The notes below the pieces were generated by a model that saw only the letters and a list, made by a program, of their open reading frames with translations, was not told the origin of the DNA and searched no databases. Positions 1 through 12,705 of a stretch of 64,000 nt of DNA are shown here, piece after piece (within the stretch, counting starts at the first letter, position 1; each line of letters starts with the position of its first letter). The stretch is from assembly GCA_029844215.1 (NCBI GenBank), contig CM056728.1, forward strand, positions 84,009,676 through 84,073,675. The letters are read 5' to 3'. The position numbers and the translations under genes are program-made. Source of the DNA: Przewalskia tangutica (lineage: Eukaryota > Streptophyta > Magnoliopsida > Solanales > Solanaceae).

Positions 1-2882
1 TCATCCACTCCTCACTTCCTTAGTCTTGATAACCCCTCCCCCTTTTCGTGAGGCCTCCTTGGCCGAGAGATATCACCCCCCCTCCTTGTGGTGTGGCCGA
101 GCCACACCCCCCCGTCCGTGTAGGGCTAAGCTGGGTACCCCTTGCCTAGTTGTTCTCATAAAATACACCCCCCCTCTTGGTAGAAATACTCTCCAAGTAT
201 TGTTACTATACCCAAAATACCTACCTTATACCTTGTAGTATTCCAAAAGTTACCTCTATACGTAGAGTCCTAAATACTACCTTATGTCCTTTTTGTCTCA
301 AACCAAACCCTAAGGAAAACATTCATAGTTGGTCAAGTGTTAAGTAGAAGTTCGTAGAACTTCTGGGTTGTTGGAGCGGGTTGGAGCGCCTGCAGTAGAG
401 CTAAACGCCGTCAGATCGACATTTAACTTGGATAATTATGGGCTTATCGAGGTAATTATCTTGTCTCTCTATTGTAATTGAGTTTACATACTATTGAAGT
501 ATAAGAATTAAGCATAAGATATATACAAGGAAGGTATATAAGAAGGGAATTGAATCAGACTACATAGGATCAGACATAAAGAGACTTGTGAAGTTTGACT
601 GGGAAGGGTCCCAATTGTCCTTAGAAACTTGTATCTAGATTTATTCTACCGAGTAGTCTAGACATTGATAGACTATATAACCTTTATAGGTTGAATGTTC
701 TGCGAGTAGCATGTTCTACTTGAAAGGTGGACAAGGCTAGCCGGGTTTTAGCCGTGGAGCGTTTTGCTAATAGTCGATAATCGTCGAGGTATGTGATTCT
801 TCCTATACTCGAGCATGATATTTTAAAGAATATATATAGTACGGTAGACGACGTGTTAATCGAACGTAGTTTTATGGCAATGTCTTTTGACTTAAGCCCG
901 AATAAAAAGAATCAAGTATTTGTAAGAATTAAGTAACCTTTTTGAAAGAGTAACACCGAAGTTTTAAAGCTAAGAGTTATACTAGCTTTATGGGAAGTTA
1001 GGTATAACGACTTAAGAGTAGTAAAAGGAATGGTTCGATTTAGAAGTTAAGAGACTTGTTCTTAAAAGATAAGAGACTTGACTTAATTAAATTAATATGA
1101 ATTTTGTGTGAAACCTCATTCGTGAGTAATGAGTAGTTGGTTTTTAAAAGCAATAATGTTTTACTGATTTCGGAAATCAGAATAAGTATCGAACAAACCA
1201 CAGCAGCGCTAATAAAGGGAAATGTTTTGACTAATAAAGTATTATTAAAACCAGTAGAAACTTCCATCCGCATAAGCTAAGATGAGACAAAATGATATTA
1301 CATTTCCTAGATCATGGCTGCTGTAATAAGATTGTTATGAACAAGAATAACCTACTCACACATAAGGCATATGTTTCTCAAATTGTTTTAAAGGATTAAA
1401 ACTATGAACTACGAAACCTTTCGAAAAATGAGAAACTTGAGCATTTGAAATTAGGCAAACTTGAACGTTTGGAAAATAATGTTGTTACTTGATTTTACAA
1501 AGGGAAGTGTTTTGGTTTACTTAAAAAGATAGTCACTCTATTTTTATACTACGGGTATTGTGTGACTTTTGTGAAAGAAACGGATCTTTTAAAGAGTTAA
1601 TACATGAAGTACTTTGGGGCTAAAAACCCGAACGTGTTAAATATAAAGTAGAAAGTACCTTGTGTGGATAACTTGAGTGTGTTGATTTGTGATAGCCTTG
1701 TAATACTTCCTTGTTTGATTTGATAATTAAACATGTTAGGATGCTACATGTGTTAGTGTCTTGTGATGTTTGTGTAAAGGGGTTTCCCTTGTTGTGCTTA
1801 TGTTGTCTAACAGAAGTCGTTATGCTAGTATTATATCACTCACCTCTTGACATAATACCGGGTTGTCGCCTCCGACGCGGTATAGCTCAGCGATCCAGGA
1901 CCATGATTCGAGACTACCTCACGCGGGTCCAGGGATCCATGCGAGCTACGGAGTTCCGTTAGTGTGCGACCCTTGTGGTCATGCGCGGTTTGTGGCCATG
2001 CCGGAGTAGCTACCGACGCGGGAATACCTCACGCGGCCTATGAGGTTGGCCTATACGAGTCGCGGAAGTTCCGGGACTAGACGCGCATTAGATATCGCGG
2101 GCGAGCGGCAAGATCGATCATGTGGCCTTCAGACAGATCTCATGATACGCTTTATGACCTTGTTGCACCGTGGTGTTAAGTAGTCGGCTATGCCTTCGTA
2201 TTTACCCCGCACGGTTTTATTATGGCACGTGGGACCCGTGTTCATGTGTATTTCTTGGTGTTTTTATATCATAGATCGCCAGAGAAGGTATTCCACCGCA
2301 TGATTGATGTCGGCGTGAGACCATAGTTATATTTGAGTGATGACTTTGAGGCGCGAGTCCGTGACTTGACATGACCGCTTATTTATTTTGAATCGTAGTT
2401 TGGTTATCATACATGTCTCTCGCTTTATATAGACTACTATGATTTCATTTACTGATTTTCGCCACATACTTGGTACCGTTGTAATCGACATCTTTCGGGG
2501 CCGCGTTCATGCCGCAGTAGAGGTACACCGTTGTTGATCCTCGCCATGTGGTCACAATTCAGCTTGGGAAGCTCCGCTTTCTCGAGGCTTATCTTCGTAT
2601 AGTCCCCGTTGTTGCAGTTCTACATTCGTGGTTATGACGGCCCCGCTCCGCTGTTGTTGTCATATCATTCGTAGAGGTCCAGTGATCGCTGTGGCGTGGT
2701 TGTAATGGGATGTAATCGTCGGATCTAAGTTTTATATATATATATGCCGAAGGCAACTTTTCTTCGATAAACATGTGTTTCCTTTGCATTATTTCATGTT
2801 GTGTTTTATGTTCACGATTTTCTCTCGATGTATGACTACTGGGTGCGGGTAAGGCACTACCACGCCCCGAACAGTCGTGACA
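1..2882 (+). mobile_element. P0: + strand LTR, left end outside window
   Basis: The sequence starts inside an LTR, just after where the TATA box would lie, because its first 300 bases align with the post-TATA leader of P1 (7430-7740). It ends with the LTR terminus GTCGTGACA at 2882. It carries the conserved LTR core (about 1230-1330), the GAGGTAATTATC motif near 450, and a GC-rich block at 1855-2075 with repeats of the ACCTCACGCGG type. At 2883 the sequence changes to the reverse-oriented leader of R1, so P0 was inserted into R1's LTR. The base run GATTT after 2882 is the likely target duplication; the matching copy is off-window. Whether P0 is a solo LTR or the 3' LTR of a full element cannot be seen. 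Confidence 0.85.
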
Positions 2883-3778
2883 GATTTATAAGTCGATCCT
2901 GAGCAACGTTTAGCTCCTATTCCTTACGCTCCAATCCGCTCCAAGCAACCCTTAGAAGTTTCTAAACAACTTCTCTTCAAGATCTAACTCCAAAAAGTGA
3001 AGAACACCTTAGGCTCAAACTAGGCAAGTTTCGCCAAGTGAGGTTTAAAGGCTGTGGGTGTGAAATCTTTTCCAACTCTTGGTACACAATCTTCCTAACA
3101 CCTTAAGGAAGAACACTTAAAAGTTTAAGGATTTTGGACAACTTTTGGTTGGGGAGGCTTAAAGCCGAGAATAACAACAAAGGGAGTGAGTATTTCAAGA
3201 CTTGGAAACCTTTGCTGGGATGAATAAAGTCTTGCATTAAGGGGGTATTTATAGAGAAATCAAAAGCTAGGATGATAGAAAGTGTGTGGTGAGATTGGGG
3301 GACAAGTGTGTGTGGGTCCCACCCACCACATGTCTACACAAAGAAGAAGACAAGTGGCTTGCCACTTGTAAGGCCATTTCGGCCAAGGGACGTTGTCAGC
3401 CACTGTCTCACACATTTCGGCCAACATGGCCACATGGGGGTGACACGTGTCGCCCCCTACTCGTCCAAAATATTCCATCTTCCGAAAATATCCGTAATGC
3501 CAAAAATCTCGAAAACAAAGTGGGCCCCACAAAACCGTAAATTTCTCCCGTGGGCCCCACGTGACCAAATCCGGAAATAAAATTCCATAATTCTAATATA
3601 ATCCAGGAAGTCCAAATACCAAATCTGGGAATCCAATTCCCATTAACGAACCTTTTTCCTTCACAAAATACGGAAACTTTTCCGTCGAAAAATCACATCT
3701 TTCTTCCTTTCCAATATTATTGTCGTGTTCTCGTACGTACGTCCTCACATACATACCCTGGAACTACGGGGTGTAACA
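2883..3778 (-). repeat. R1 3' LTR, part right of P0
   Basis: Read on the minus strand it begins TGTTACACCCCGTAGTTC at 3778, the standard LTR start, and runs leftward through a G-box, a TATA box and the leader to 2883, where P0 interrupts it. The remainder should lie left of the window beyond P0. The adjacent polypurine tract at 3779-3792 identifies it as the 3' LTR of R1. Confidence 0.85.
3246..3449 (-). promoter_or_regulatory. R1 LTR promoter: TATA box and G-box
   Basis: TATTTATA at 3246-3253 is TATAAATA on the minus strand. About 190 bp upstream lies the palindrome GACACGTGTC with a G-box CACGTG at 3444-3449. The same pair recurs at similar spacing in most LTRs of this window. Confidence 0.6.
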
Positions 3779-4675
3779 TTCTTCCCCCCTTAGAAACATT
3801 CGTCCCGAATGTTCCTTCTAAGTCTCCAAACACGCTTGCGCCGGTATAGTCTTCACTACCACACTTACAAAACCGATCATGCCACCAATGGCCAGAATAT
3901 AACATGCGCGCAAAACTCAAATCCAAGCCAACGAGGAATCACCTCTAACATCACAAAAAGCTCCCACCCATGGTCTAAAGGATACTCCCTTCGCATCTTC
4001 ACTTCACAAAAGAAATGATCACTTCTGTTCTCATAACACATGTTCGCTTCTTTTCTTACTCGTCGCACTTCTCGCACACCGAACTCTATAGTACACGCCC
4101 ACACTTGCCATCGCTTCAATCTCCACAACCTTGGAGTTACTACCTCCAAACTTGGTCATTACTAGTTTCAACTTCCTTTAAGGCCATTCCTGCCTTCACG
4201 AATTCGCTCGTCGAACGCGTCTACGAACTCATACGATGGCTACCTAGACTTTGGGCCTAGCACCCTCGTGACCCTATCACATAGCGGGACCACCACAAAT
4301 TTACCTTACTTCATTTCGGGCTGCGGGTTGACCCGCAATCTGGTCTCAACCCGACCCATTTATCGCGCCAAACTCTCTCGTTCCCCGATCCGGAACAATC
4401 TTACTAATTTACATCATGAAAGCTACCACCTCTATCTCACACTACTCATGGAATTATCACACTAATACTCCACGTATACTACGCACTCCGACAAAGATTA
4501 ACCGTAAATCTTTCACTTAAGATGGCCGCTCATCTAATATCTCAATCATATCAAAATTCTAAGGCTCACAATCTCTATGTACCCAACTTCCCTTTACTAA
4601 CCAGCCTCTAAATCACAATTTAACACAATGCTATCCAACATAACACTTAACACATCATCATATCATCAATGCATA
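3779..4675 (-). mobile_element. R1 internal region, 3' noncoding end
   Basis: This holds the 3' end of a minus-strand element: a polypurine tract beside the LTR, the hairpin ACATTCG-TCC-CGAATGT at 3796-3812, and the block with GGCCTAGCACCCTCGTGACC shared with R2, P1 and P2. No gag or pol is recognisable. It stops at 4675 where the LTR of R2 begins, in the middle of sequence that continues in R2's own interior (17690-17760), so R2 was inserted here. Short open frames exist (for example 3809-4018) but encode nothing I recognise. Confidence 0.75.
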
Positions 4676-5259
4676 TGTCACGACGAACCCGCCCGCGATC
4701 GTGCCTTACCTCGAACCCTAGTGATACAACATCAGAGAAAACCAGCGGAAATAAAAACTTAAACATGCAAAATAGACATGGATCATGATGGAATGAACAT
4801 AGGCCAACCAAAACGGTTGCCTTTCAACATATATATATATATATAAAAACATTTGAACAGTTACAATCCTTACAACCCCGCCACAACAAGTTGCTGCACT
4901 TAAGATTTATACAACAACTATGACGACAGGGCTCGCCATACCTCAACGCATAAGAACTTACGCACTGGTAACATACCAAAGATAAGCCTCCAAGGAACGA
5001 GCTTCCCAATACGCTGAAAGGTGATCCTAAACGCGGATCGACAAATAGATGTACTTACTGCAGATGAACGCATTTCCAAGAGGTCAAGATAACAGTACCA
5101 AGTATGTGAAATCAGAAGTACTATAAATGAAATCATAGCGATATAAAAAGCAGAGACATGCATGATAACCAAACTACAAGATACAACGTAAAGCGGTCAA
5201 GTCGTGACTCACGCCAAAGTCATCACTCAAATACAACTATGGTCTCACGCCCACAACAT

Positions 5260-5545
5260 CAATCTTGTTCGCATCATGGCCACATGCCCCGACCAGACGG
5301 TAGACATGTCCATGATGCAACAATAATACCAATGCCCCACGCCACATGCCCCTGACCAGATCGGTAGACACGCCCATGTAACATCAACAACAATATACTG
5401 GGGATCATCCGCCGCACGCCACATGCCCCGACTCAGACGGTAGACATGTCCACGTAGCCACAATAACAATATATCGTAATCAACCTCGCCGCACGGCCGC
5501 ACGCCCGAATTCAGACGGTAGACATGTCCATGTAACATCAACAAC
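5260..5545 (-). repeat. Minisatellite in R2 3' LTR
   Basis: About four degenerate units of roughly 80 bp, each containing GGTAGACATGTCCA followed by an AACAATA-rich spacer. They match the 85 bp minisatellite of P1 in reverse orientation and the copy at 19745-20030. Confidence 0.7.
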
Positions 5546-6729
5546 AAGACAAAGAATCAAAAATGGAAACATACCCGTGGAATTCTCCACACGCCAAAGA
5601 CGCCCAAGTAAGTTCTCAATAAGTCAACCTACTCTATCGAGAGACGCGGTAACACAGAAACACCACACTTGCATAACAAAGGCTATCATCACAAGCATAG
5701 GCAAGTTTCACAACAACAAGCATAGGCAAGTTTCACACAACTCAAAGTACTTTCATTTTATGCCAAAGTTCGGGTGTTAACCCTAAAGTACTACTTACGT
5801 TAAACCCTTTAAAAGATCCGTTTCTTTCACATAAGTCACACAATACCCGTAGTATTAAAATAGTGACTATCTTATTAAGTAAACAAAATACTTCCCCTTT
5901 TGTAAAATCAAGTAACAACATTATTTTCCAAACGTTCAAGTTTGCCTAATTTCAAATGCTTAAGTCACTTATTTTAGAAAGGTTTCATAACTCATAGTCT
6001 TAATCTCTTTTAAAATATTTGAGTAACATATGCCATATATGTGAGTAGGTTATTCTTGTTTATCACAATCTTACTATAGCAGCCATGATCTAGAAAATGT
6101 AATATCATTTTGTCTCATCTTAGCTTCTATGCAGATGGAGGTTTCTACTGGTTTTAATACAATACATCATTATTCAATACATTTTCCTTTATTAACGCTG
6201 CAGTGGTCTGTCGATGCACATTCTGATTTCCGAAATCAGTAAAACATTATCCCTTTAAATAAAACCAAGTACTCATTACTCACGAATGAGGTTTCACACA
6301 AACATTCACATTAAAACAAATAAGTTAAGTCTCTTATCTTATAAGATCAAGTCTCTTAACTTCTAACATCAGTAAACCATTTTCTTTACCTCTCTTAAGA
6401 CATTATACCTAACTCCCCATAAAGCTAGTATAACTCTTTTTTAAAACCTTTAAAACCAAGTGTTACTCTTCTTTTAAAAAAATGGTTTCTTAGCATTTGA
6501 AATACATTCAAGGTTCTTATTATTCAGGCTTAAGTCAAAGACATCATTGCATAACTACGCTCAATTAGCACACGACGCCTACCGACTATATATTAGTCGC
6601 TTAAGTCAAAAGACATTGCCGCATTATACATATCTTCCTTTAAAATATCATGCTCAAGAGTATAGGAAGAATCACATACCATGCGGCGATTATCGACTAT
6701 AAGCAAACGCTCCACGGCTTATAACCCGT

Positions 6730-6734
6730 CTAGC
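6730..6734. repeat. P1 target-site duplication, left copy
   Basis: CTAGC here and at 15914-15918 flank P1 exactly, as expected of the 5 bp duplication made by a Ty3/gypsy integrase. Confidence 0.9.
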
Positions 6735-7047
6735 TATATACCCGTAGTTGCGTGGTATGTATGTGAGGACGACGCATTTGAGAGTACTGCAGTAAATTTT
6801 GAAAAGAAAGAAAGATGTGAGTTTTCACTAAAAGTTTCCTGCTATTTGTGAAGAAAAAGGTTCGTTAATGGGAATTGATTCCGATTTGGTATTTGGACTT
6901 CATAGATTATATTAGAATTTTGAGATTTTATTTTCTGAATGGTCACGCTGGGCCCACTGAGAAATTTACGCTTTTGGGCCCGCTTGTTTTTGAGATTTCC
7001 GTAATTTGGATATTTTCTAAGACGAAATATTCTGGCGACCGGGGCGA

Positions 7048-7414
7048 CACGTGTCACCCCATGTGGCACCCTTGGCCGATTTTACATTTGTGCACAACAC
7101 CCTGCTAGAGTCGTTTTGACTAAACGTTTATGTAACTTGGCGGGGAAAATTCCGGCTATGTCGTTTTGTATTTTTTATGCGGATTTTTCCGAGAGACGAA
7201 ACATTTTGGACCAACGGAGGGTGACGTGTCACCTCACAATGGAAGATGCGGCGACTGGCCGATTTGGCGGGCAAGTCAGGTAGATATTTGTGTAGATATT
7301 TGTGAGGGTTTTAAGGAGTAGGGTCTAAGGTGCACTTGGCTTGATTGGCCTTACACTTGCCTTGCACATGGCTTGATCTTGGCCATTGGTTGGCTTTTGG
7401 TTTTGCTATAAATA
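7048..7414 (+). promoter_or_regulatory. P1 5' LTR promoter: G-box and TATA box
   Basis: G-box CACGTG at 7048-7053 lies within the palindrome GACACGTGTC. TATAAATA at 7407-7414 is followed by a pyrimidine-rich leader, so transcription probably starts near 7440. Confidence 0.65.
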
Positions 7415-8054
7415 CCCTCGGCAAGACTTCATTCATCCAAAAATGTTCCAAGTCTTGCTATCCTTCCTCTCCTCTTGTTTGACTCTCATCCAAGAGCCCC
7501 CTCCTAGTAAAGGCCTTTGGCGAGGAGTCCCCTCCCCTTGTGGTGCTAAGCGTGGTACCCCTGCCTAGTTGTTTCAGATAATACCCTCCTCGTGGTATTG
7601 AAATACTTCTCTAGTATTGTTATAATGCCCAAAATACCTTAGCCTTGTACCTTGTAGTATTCCAAAGATACCTCTTTACGTGAGTCCTGAAATACTACCT
7701 TTGTCCTTTTAGTCTCAAACCGAAACCCTAAGGAAATCTTCATAGTTGGTTCAAGTATTTGAGTAGAAGTTGGTTAGAACTTCTAAGGGTTGTTTGGAGT
7801 GGTTTGGAGCGCACGAATGGAGCTAAACCTTGCTCGTGATCGACATTATAACTTGGATAATTTTGGGCTTGTCGAGGTAATTATCTTGTCCTCTATTGTA
7901 ATTGGAAATTACACGTTTGTTGAATATATAGTTGAAGTATACTATATATGGAACTATACTTAGTATTCGCAATGTCTTTTGACTTAAGCTCAAGAATAAA
8001 GAATCGAATCAATGTATTTACATAGGATGTATTGCAGAGACTTGTGTAGAATTG

Positions 8055-8076
8055 TACACGTCCGGTTAGACGTGTA
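8055..8076 (+). other. Conserved U5 hairpin in P1
   Basis: TACACGTC and GACGTGTA form a perfect 8 bp stem around CGGTTA. The equivalent position in P2, P3, P5 and D also forms a hairpin, with different stem bases in P5 and D. Confidence 0.6.
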
Positions 8077-9274
8077 AACCCCTGGTTGGCTTAGTGGCAG
8101 CCTCGATAGAGGAGGAGATTTCTGTTGTTGCGGGGAGAGTCTGGATTTTTCTATAGAAAGATAGAAACTTGTGTTTTGGGGTTAATAGACGTTTGTGACC
8201 TTTATAGGTGAAAGTACTAAGAGTAGTGTATTACTCGAGAGTGGAAAGGGCTAGCAAGGTTGTAGTACTTGGAGCATTTTGCTTATTGTCGATAAATCGT
8301 CGCGAGGTATGTGAACCTCTTCCTATCTTTTCTAGCATGATTGTTGTGAACTATGTAGTACGGCAGACGTACATGTGCTAAGTGATTTGGTTGGTTTAAA
8401 ACATAGGGTGTTATAATAGCTTTATGGGAAGTTAGTTATAACGACCTTATGTTGAAAATGGTTTATCGATGTTAGAAGTTAAGAGACTTGATCTTATAAG
8501 ATAAGAGACTTAACTTATTTGTTTTAATGTGGATGTTTGTGTGAAACCTCATTCGTGAGTAATGAGTACTTGGTTTTAAAGGGATAATGTTTCTCGATTT
8601 CGAATCGAATGTGTATCGACAGCACCAACCGCAGCGTTAATAAAGGAAAATGTATTGAATAATGATGTGTTGTATTAAAACCAGTAGAAACCTCCATCCG
8701 CATAGAAGCTAAGATAAGACAAAATGATATTACATTTTCTAGATCATGGCCGTTGTAATAAGATCGTTATAAACAAGAATAAACTACTCACATATATGAC
8801 ATATGTTACTCAATTGTTCTAAAAGGAATCAGTGATTAAGTTTGGGAACTATGAAACCATTTGAAAATGAGAAGCTTGAGTAATTGAAACTAGGCAAACT
8901 GGAACTTAGGAAAAGAATGTTGTTACTTGGTTTTGAAAAGGAAGGTGGGTTGGTCATTCTAATACTACGGGTATCGGGTGACTTTTATAAAAGAAATGGA
9001 TCTCTTTTAAAAGAACTTAACGTATGTAGTACTTTGGGGTTAAAAACCCGGACTTTGGCATAAAATGAAAGTACTTTGAGTTGTGTGAAACTTGCCTATG
9101 CTTGTTGTTGTGAAACTTGCCTATGCTTGTGATGATAGCCTTTGTTGTGCAAGTGTGGTATTTCGTGTTACGCGCTCTCGATGAAGGTCGCCGACTTGTT
9201 GAGAACTTACTTGGACGCTTTGGCGGTGATGGAGAATTCCACGTATGTTTCCATTTTGATTATCGCTTGTTGTT

Positions 9275-9640
9275 GATGTCACATGGACATGTCTACACCG
9301 ATGCAGAATTCCGGGGGCATGCGGCCATGCGGTCGGGTTGATTACCCGATATATTGTTATTGTGGTTACATGGACATGTCTACACCGATGCAGAATTCCG
9401 GGGGCATGCGGCCATGCGGTCGGGTTGATTACCCGATATATTGTTATTGTGGTTACATGGACATGTCTACCGGAGTAGAATTCGGGCATGTGGCCACGCG
9501 GCGGGTTGATCACCCAAAGATATTATTGTTGATGTCACATGGACGGTCTACACCGAGGTAGAATTCGGGCACGTGGCCGTGGGCATTGGTATTATTGTTG
9601 CATCATGGACATGTCTACACCGATGCGAATCCGGGGCATG
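9275..9640 (+). repeat. 85 bp minisatellite in P1 5' LTR
   Basis: Units starting ACATGGACATGTCTACACCG recur at about 9282, 9366, 9450, 9536 and 9602; the first three are almost identical and the last two are shortened. Each full unit has the short inverted repeat GCATG-CGGC-CATGC (for example 9317-9330). Confidence 0.85.
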
Positions 9641-10237
9641 CGCCATGATGCGAACATGATTGATGTTGTGGGCGTGAGACCCATAGTTATATTTGAGTGA
9701 TGACTTGAGGCGTGAGTCCTCGATATATATGCTTTTATGTTGCGGAATCGTAGTTTGGTTATCATACATGTCTCCGCTTTATATAGACTAGTATGATTTC
9801 ATTCTGATTTTTTCAGATTTCACATACTTGGTACTGTTGTATTGACCTCCTTGGGCCGCGCTCATCCGCAGTAGGTACATCGGCCGTGGATCCCGCCTTA
9901 GGATCACGATTCAACAGATTGGGAAGCTCCGCTTCTTCGAGGCTTATCTTTTGGCATGTATTCCACGAGTTGTAGGTTCTTGTACATTCGGGGTATGGCG
10001 AACCTGTCCGTCATAGTCGTTGTAAATCTTAGGTGCAGAGTAATCTTTGTGGGCGTGGTTGTAAAGATTAAACTGCTCGTGTTTTATGTATATCTTGAAG
10101 GCAACCGCTTTGGTTGCTTTGCTTATTATTATATCTCTTGTTTCATGACTCATGTTTTATTTTCATTGGTTTTCTCGATGTTGTATCACTAGGGTGCGGG
10201 TAAGGCACGATGCGGGCCAGGCGGGTCGTTACAAAAG

Positions 10238-10249
10238 TGGTATCGAGCG
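10238..10249 (+). other. P1 primer-binding site
   Basis: TGGTATCGAGCG begins 4 bases after the LTR end. It matches the complement of the 3' end of plant initiator-Met tRNA (TGGTATCAGAGC) apart from one missing base in the CAG. Confidence 0.8.
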
Positions 10250-10433
10250 CTTAATCCTCGAAAGTGTCTGCATCGTGTCTAGTAGAGTCTTGATTATCGG
10301 TGTGTTGTGCACCACATCTATAATCGTGAGGCTATAGGACATTTAGGATTGGTTTCCATTCTTCTCATTCGAGATCGTGCCTTAGAGTGTGTTGTAAGTT
10401 GGACCCTCCGACGTATCTCGCTTGTACGATTAT

Positions 10434-11640
10434 GCCTCCGCAAGGCAACCAGAGCCAGAAGGGCAAGGCACGAGGTGCCGCTAGTGAGATACAGAGAGTA
10501 CGAGGCGCAGCCCTGACGATGCAGGTTGTGCTTGACGGCGGGTTTTGTAGCGCCACCACCCAGCGAGTTTAGAGCGCGGCCGTGGCGATGAGACTACATG
10601 CACGAGCCTCCACCCCATGCAGGGCGCAGGAGATGGGTTACAAGAGATGGCCCGATTCTTGGCCGTCGTGGCCGAATATGAGGATAGGCCGGATGCAGCA
10701 GTCGATTCCAGAGCACCAGGTTCACCCGAGCGGATAGTTTGAGGCTACGGACTTTACGAGTTGTAGCCCGCGAGTTTTATGGGTCGAGGTTCGAGGATGA
10801 CCGCAGGAGTTCATCCGGCGATTCTGACGGATCATGCGGTGATCAAGGCTTCGAGACCGAGTCTGTGACCTTTGGTTCGCATCGGCCGCGTGATACCGCA
10901 ATCGATTGGTTTGATTCATGGGAGCTTTCCGGAGAGCATGCACCTCAGCAGTATGGGATGAGTTTTCGGGCTTTCTCACGCACTTCTTGCCTCCGCAGAT
11001 GAGGAGCACGGGCCGGCGCATTTTTGATGCTTAGACGAGGCGGCGTGCGGTTGGGAGTACAATGTGAGTTCGACTCATCGGCGTGTGACGCCCCAGCGTT
11101 GATAGCTAGTATGGAGGATCGAGTGCACCGATATGTTCTGAGGGCTCGATGATTACATGTCGAGGCATGTTCGGGAGTAGCCGCCGGCATGAACATTGCC
11201 CGCATGCAGCTCATGCCGGGATGCGAGGCGCGAGAGGTCGACGGAACGACGATCGGCGAAGAGGCGAACAACGTGGTCCTTTGGTGACTTTCGAGGCGGA
11301 CCGCCTCAAGAAGATACTAGTTTTGTACCTCCGCGGTCAGAGTGGTCCTCCACAACCTTCGAGTATTCGGGAGCGGTCGTGGCTCAAGGGTTCGTTTCGA
11401 GGAAGTAAGTGTTGGCGGATCGGTCACCCCTACCTCGGTGTGGTCGATGTAGTAGACCGCATTTGAGAGTGTCGTGGTGCCGGGAGCTTGTTATTTTTGC
11501 GGCAGCGGGGCCATTTTGCGAGGAACTGTCCGGCCAAGGGTAGCACGGATGTTACGACTCACCTACCGGATCGCTGGCTGGTTCATCGCGCCTTTCGATA
11601 TATGCCTGCGTGTGCCTATGATTAGAGTGGAGCGGTAGCT
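10434..11640 (+). pseudogene. gag: P1 gag remnant
   Basis: The frame opens with ATGCCTCCG (MPPQ..), as in the gag of P4 and P5. Downstream, in changing frames, are the capsid signatures EFYGSRFEDD (near 10767) and WFDSWELSGE (near 10908). A frameshifted zinc knuckle with CYFC lies near 11488-11530. An early stop at 10569 comes from a CAGAG to CGAG change that also occurs in P4 and R2. Gag would form the virus-like particle and bind RNA. No pol follows: gag passes directly into noncoding sequence near 11640. As it stands it cannot make a full Gag. Confidence 0.8.
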
Positions 11641-12390
11641 TCGTGTTTATCCTTAACCTCTAGAGTTTTGGTATGCTTGTTATGATGGTCTCATTATTGT
11701 GTGCTATGTACGAATAAGCGTTGTGTTAATTGTGAGTTTGAAAACATGTTTAGTTGGGAGGTTACGATGGGGCATGGTAAGTGTGAACCTTAGACTATGT
11801 CACAGTCGAGACCTTAGTGGTAAGGTCGTCTTGAGATTAAAGATTTATTTTATGTTTGACCCTTATCGAGTAGTGGTATACGTGGGATTTATTTGTGTGA
11901 TAAGTCCGTGGGTAGTGTGAGATGGAAGTGGTAGCTTTATGATGTGAATTAGTAAGATTGTTCCGATCGGAACAAGAGTTCTAGCGCGTCGGGTCGGGTT
12001 GAGGACCATTTGCGGGTCAACCCGTAACCCGGTTTGCGGGTCGGTTTGGGTGGTCGCCAGTGGTAGGGTCACGGGATGCTAGGCCCAAGTTTGTATGATC
12101 ATCGTATGAGTTCGTGGACGCGCTCGACTGCAGCGGTTCGTAAAGGCCGGAATGGCCTTAAGGAAGTTTGAGGTTAGTAAGATGACCAAGTTTGGAGGTA
12201 GTGACTCCGCAGATTTTCGAACGGAAGTAATGATCAAGTATGGTACGTCCGAGAGTTCGAGTGTTCGAAGAAGTACAACGAGTAAGGAGGAAGATAACGT
12301 GTGTTATCGTGGCCGTATGGCGTTGGCAACTCGTTAGAGGAACTTCATCGATATCCGTCTTGAGAAGGAACATTCGGGACGAATGTTTCT
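11641..12390 (+). other. P1 noncoding 3' internal block
   Basis: Where pol should be there is about 750 bp without recognisable coding sequence, shared with R1, R2, P2 and partly R4. It contains the inverted repeat CGGGTTGA/TCAACCCG (11995-12002 and 12017-12024), the hairpin AAGGCC/GGCCTT (12143-12159), and the hairpin ACATTCG-GGA-CGAATGT (12370-12386) just before the polypurine tract. Confidence 0.7.
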
Positions 12391-12401
12391 AAGGAGGAGA
12401 A
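12391..12401 (+). other. P1 polypurine tract
   Basis: AAGGAGGAGAA directly precedes the 3' LTR start TGTTATACCC. This is where plus-strand DNA synthesis would be primed. Confidence 0.8.
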
Positions 12402-12705
12402 TGTTATACCCGTAGTTGCGGGTATGTATGTGAGGACGCACGTGCGAGTACGCGAAATTTTGAAAAGAAAGAAAGATGTGAGTTTTTAAAAGTTTCCTGT
12501 TATTTGTGAAGAAAAGGTTCGTTAACGGGAATTGATTCCCAGTTTGGTATTTGGACTTCATAGATTATATTAGAATTTTGAGATTTTATTTTCGAAATGG
12601 TCACGTGGGCCCACTTGAGAAATTTACGTTTTGTAGGCCCGCTTTGTTTTGAGATTTCCTAATTTGGATATTTTCAAGACGAAATATTCTGGCGAATCGG
12701 GGCGA

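Larger units (their letters stand above)
4676..6734 (-). repeat. R2 3' LTR, left part
   Basis: It starts TGTCACGACG on the plus strand, the complement of the ...CGTGACA LTR terminus. It contains a minisatellite at 5260-5545 and the conserved core near 6070-6160. P1 interrupts it at 6735, after the 5 bp CTAGC that is repeated at 15914-15918. The intact paralogue in R2's 5' LTR (about 21210) reads GGCTAGCCTTG across this point, confirming the empty site. Confidence 0.9.
6735..10233 (+). repeat. P1 5' LTR
   Basis: 3.5 kb. Order: terminus, G-box, TATA box, pyrimidine-rich leader, GAGGTAATTATC motif at 7874, U5 hairpin at 8055-8076, second GAGGTATGTGAACC motif near 8308, conserved core near 8680-8800, a 25 bp direct repeat (9088-9135), an 85 bp minisatellite, and the terminus CGTTACA at 10233. 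The 3' LTR has the same order. Confidence 0.9.

Noticed and set aside
10238..10260. Possible tRNA gene near the LTR ends
   Set aside because: The match is only to the 3' end complement of initiator tRNA, positioned exactly as a primer-binding site. No cloverleaf is present.
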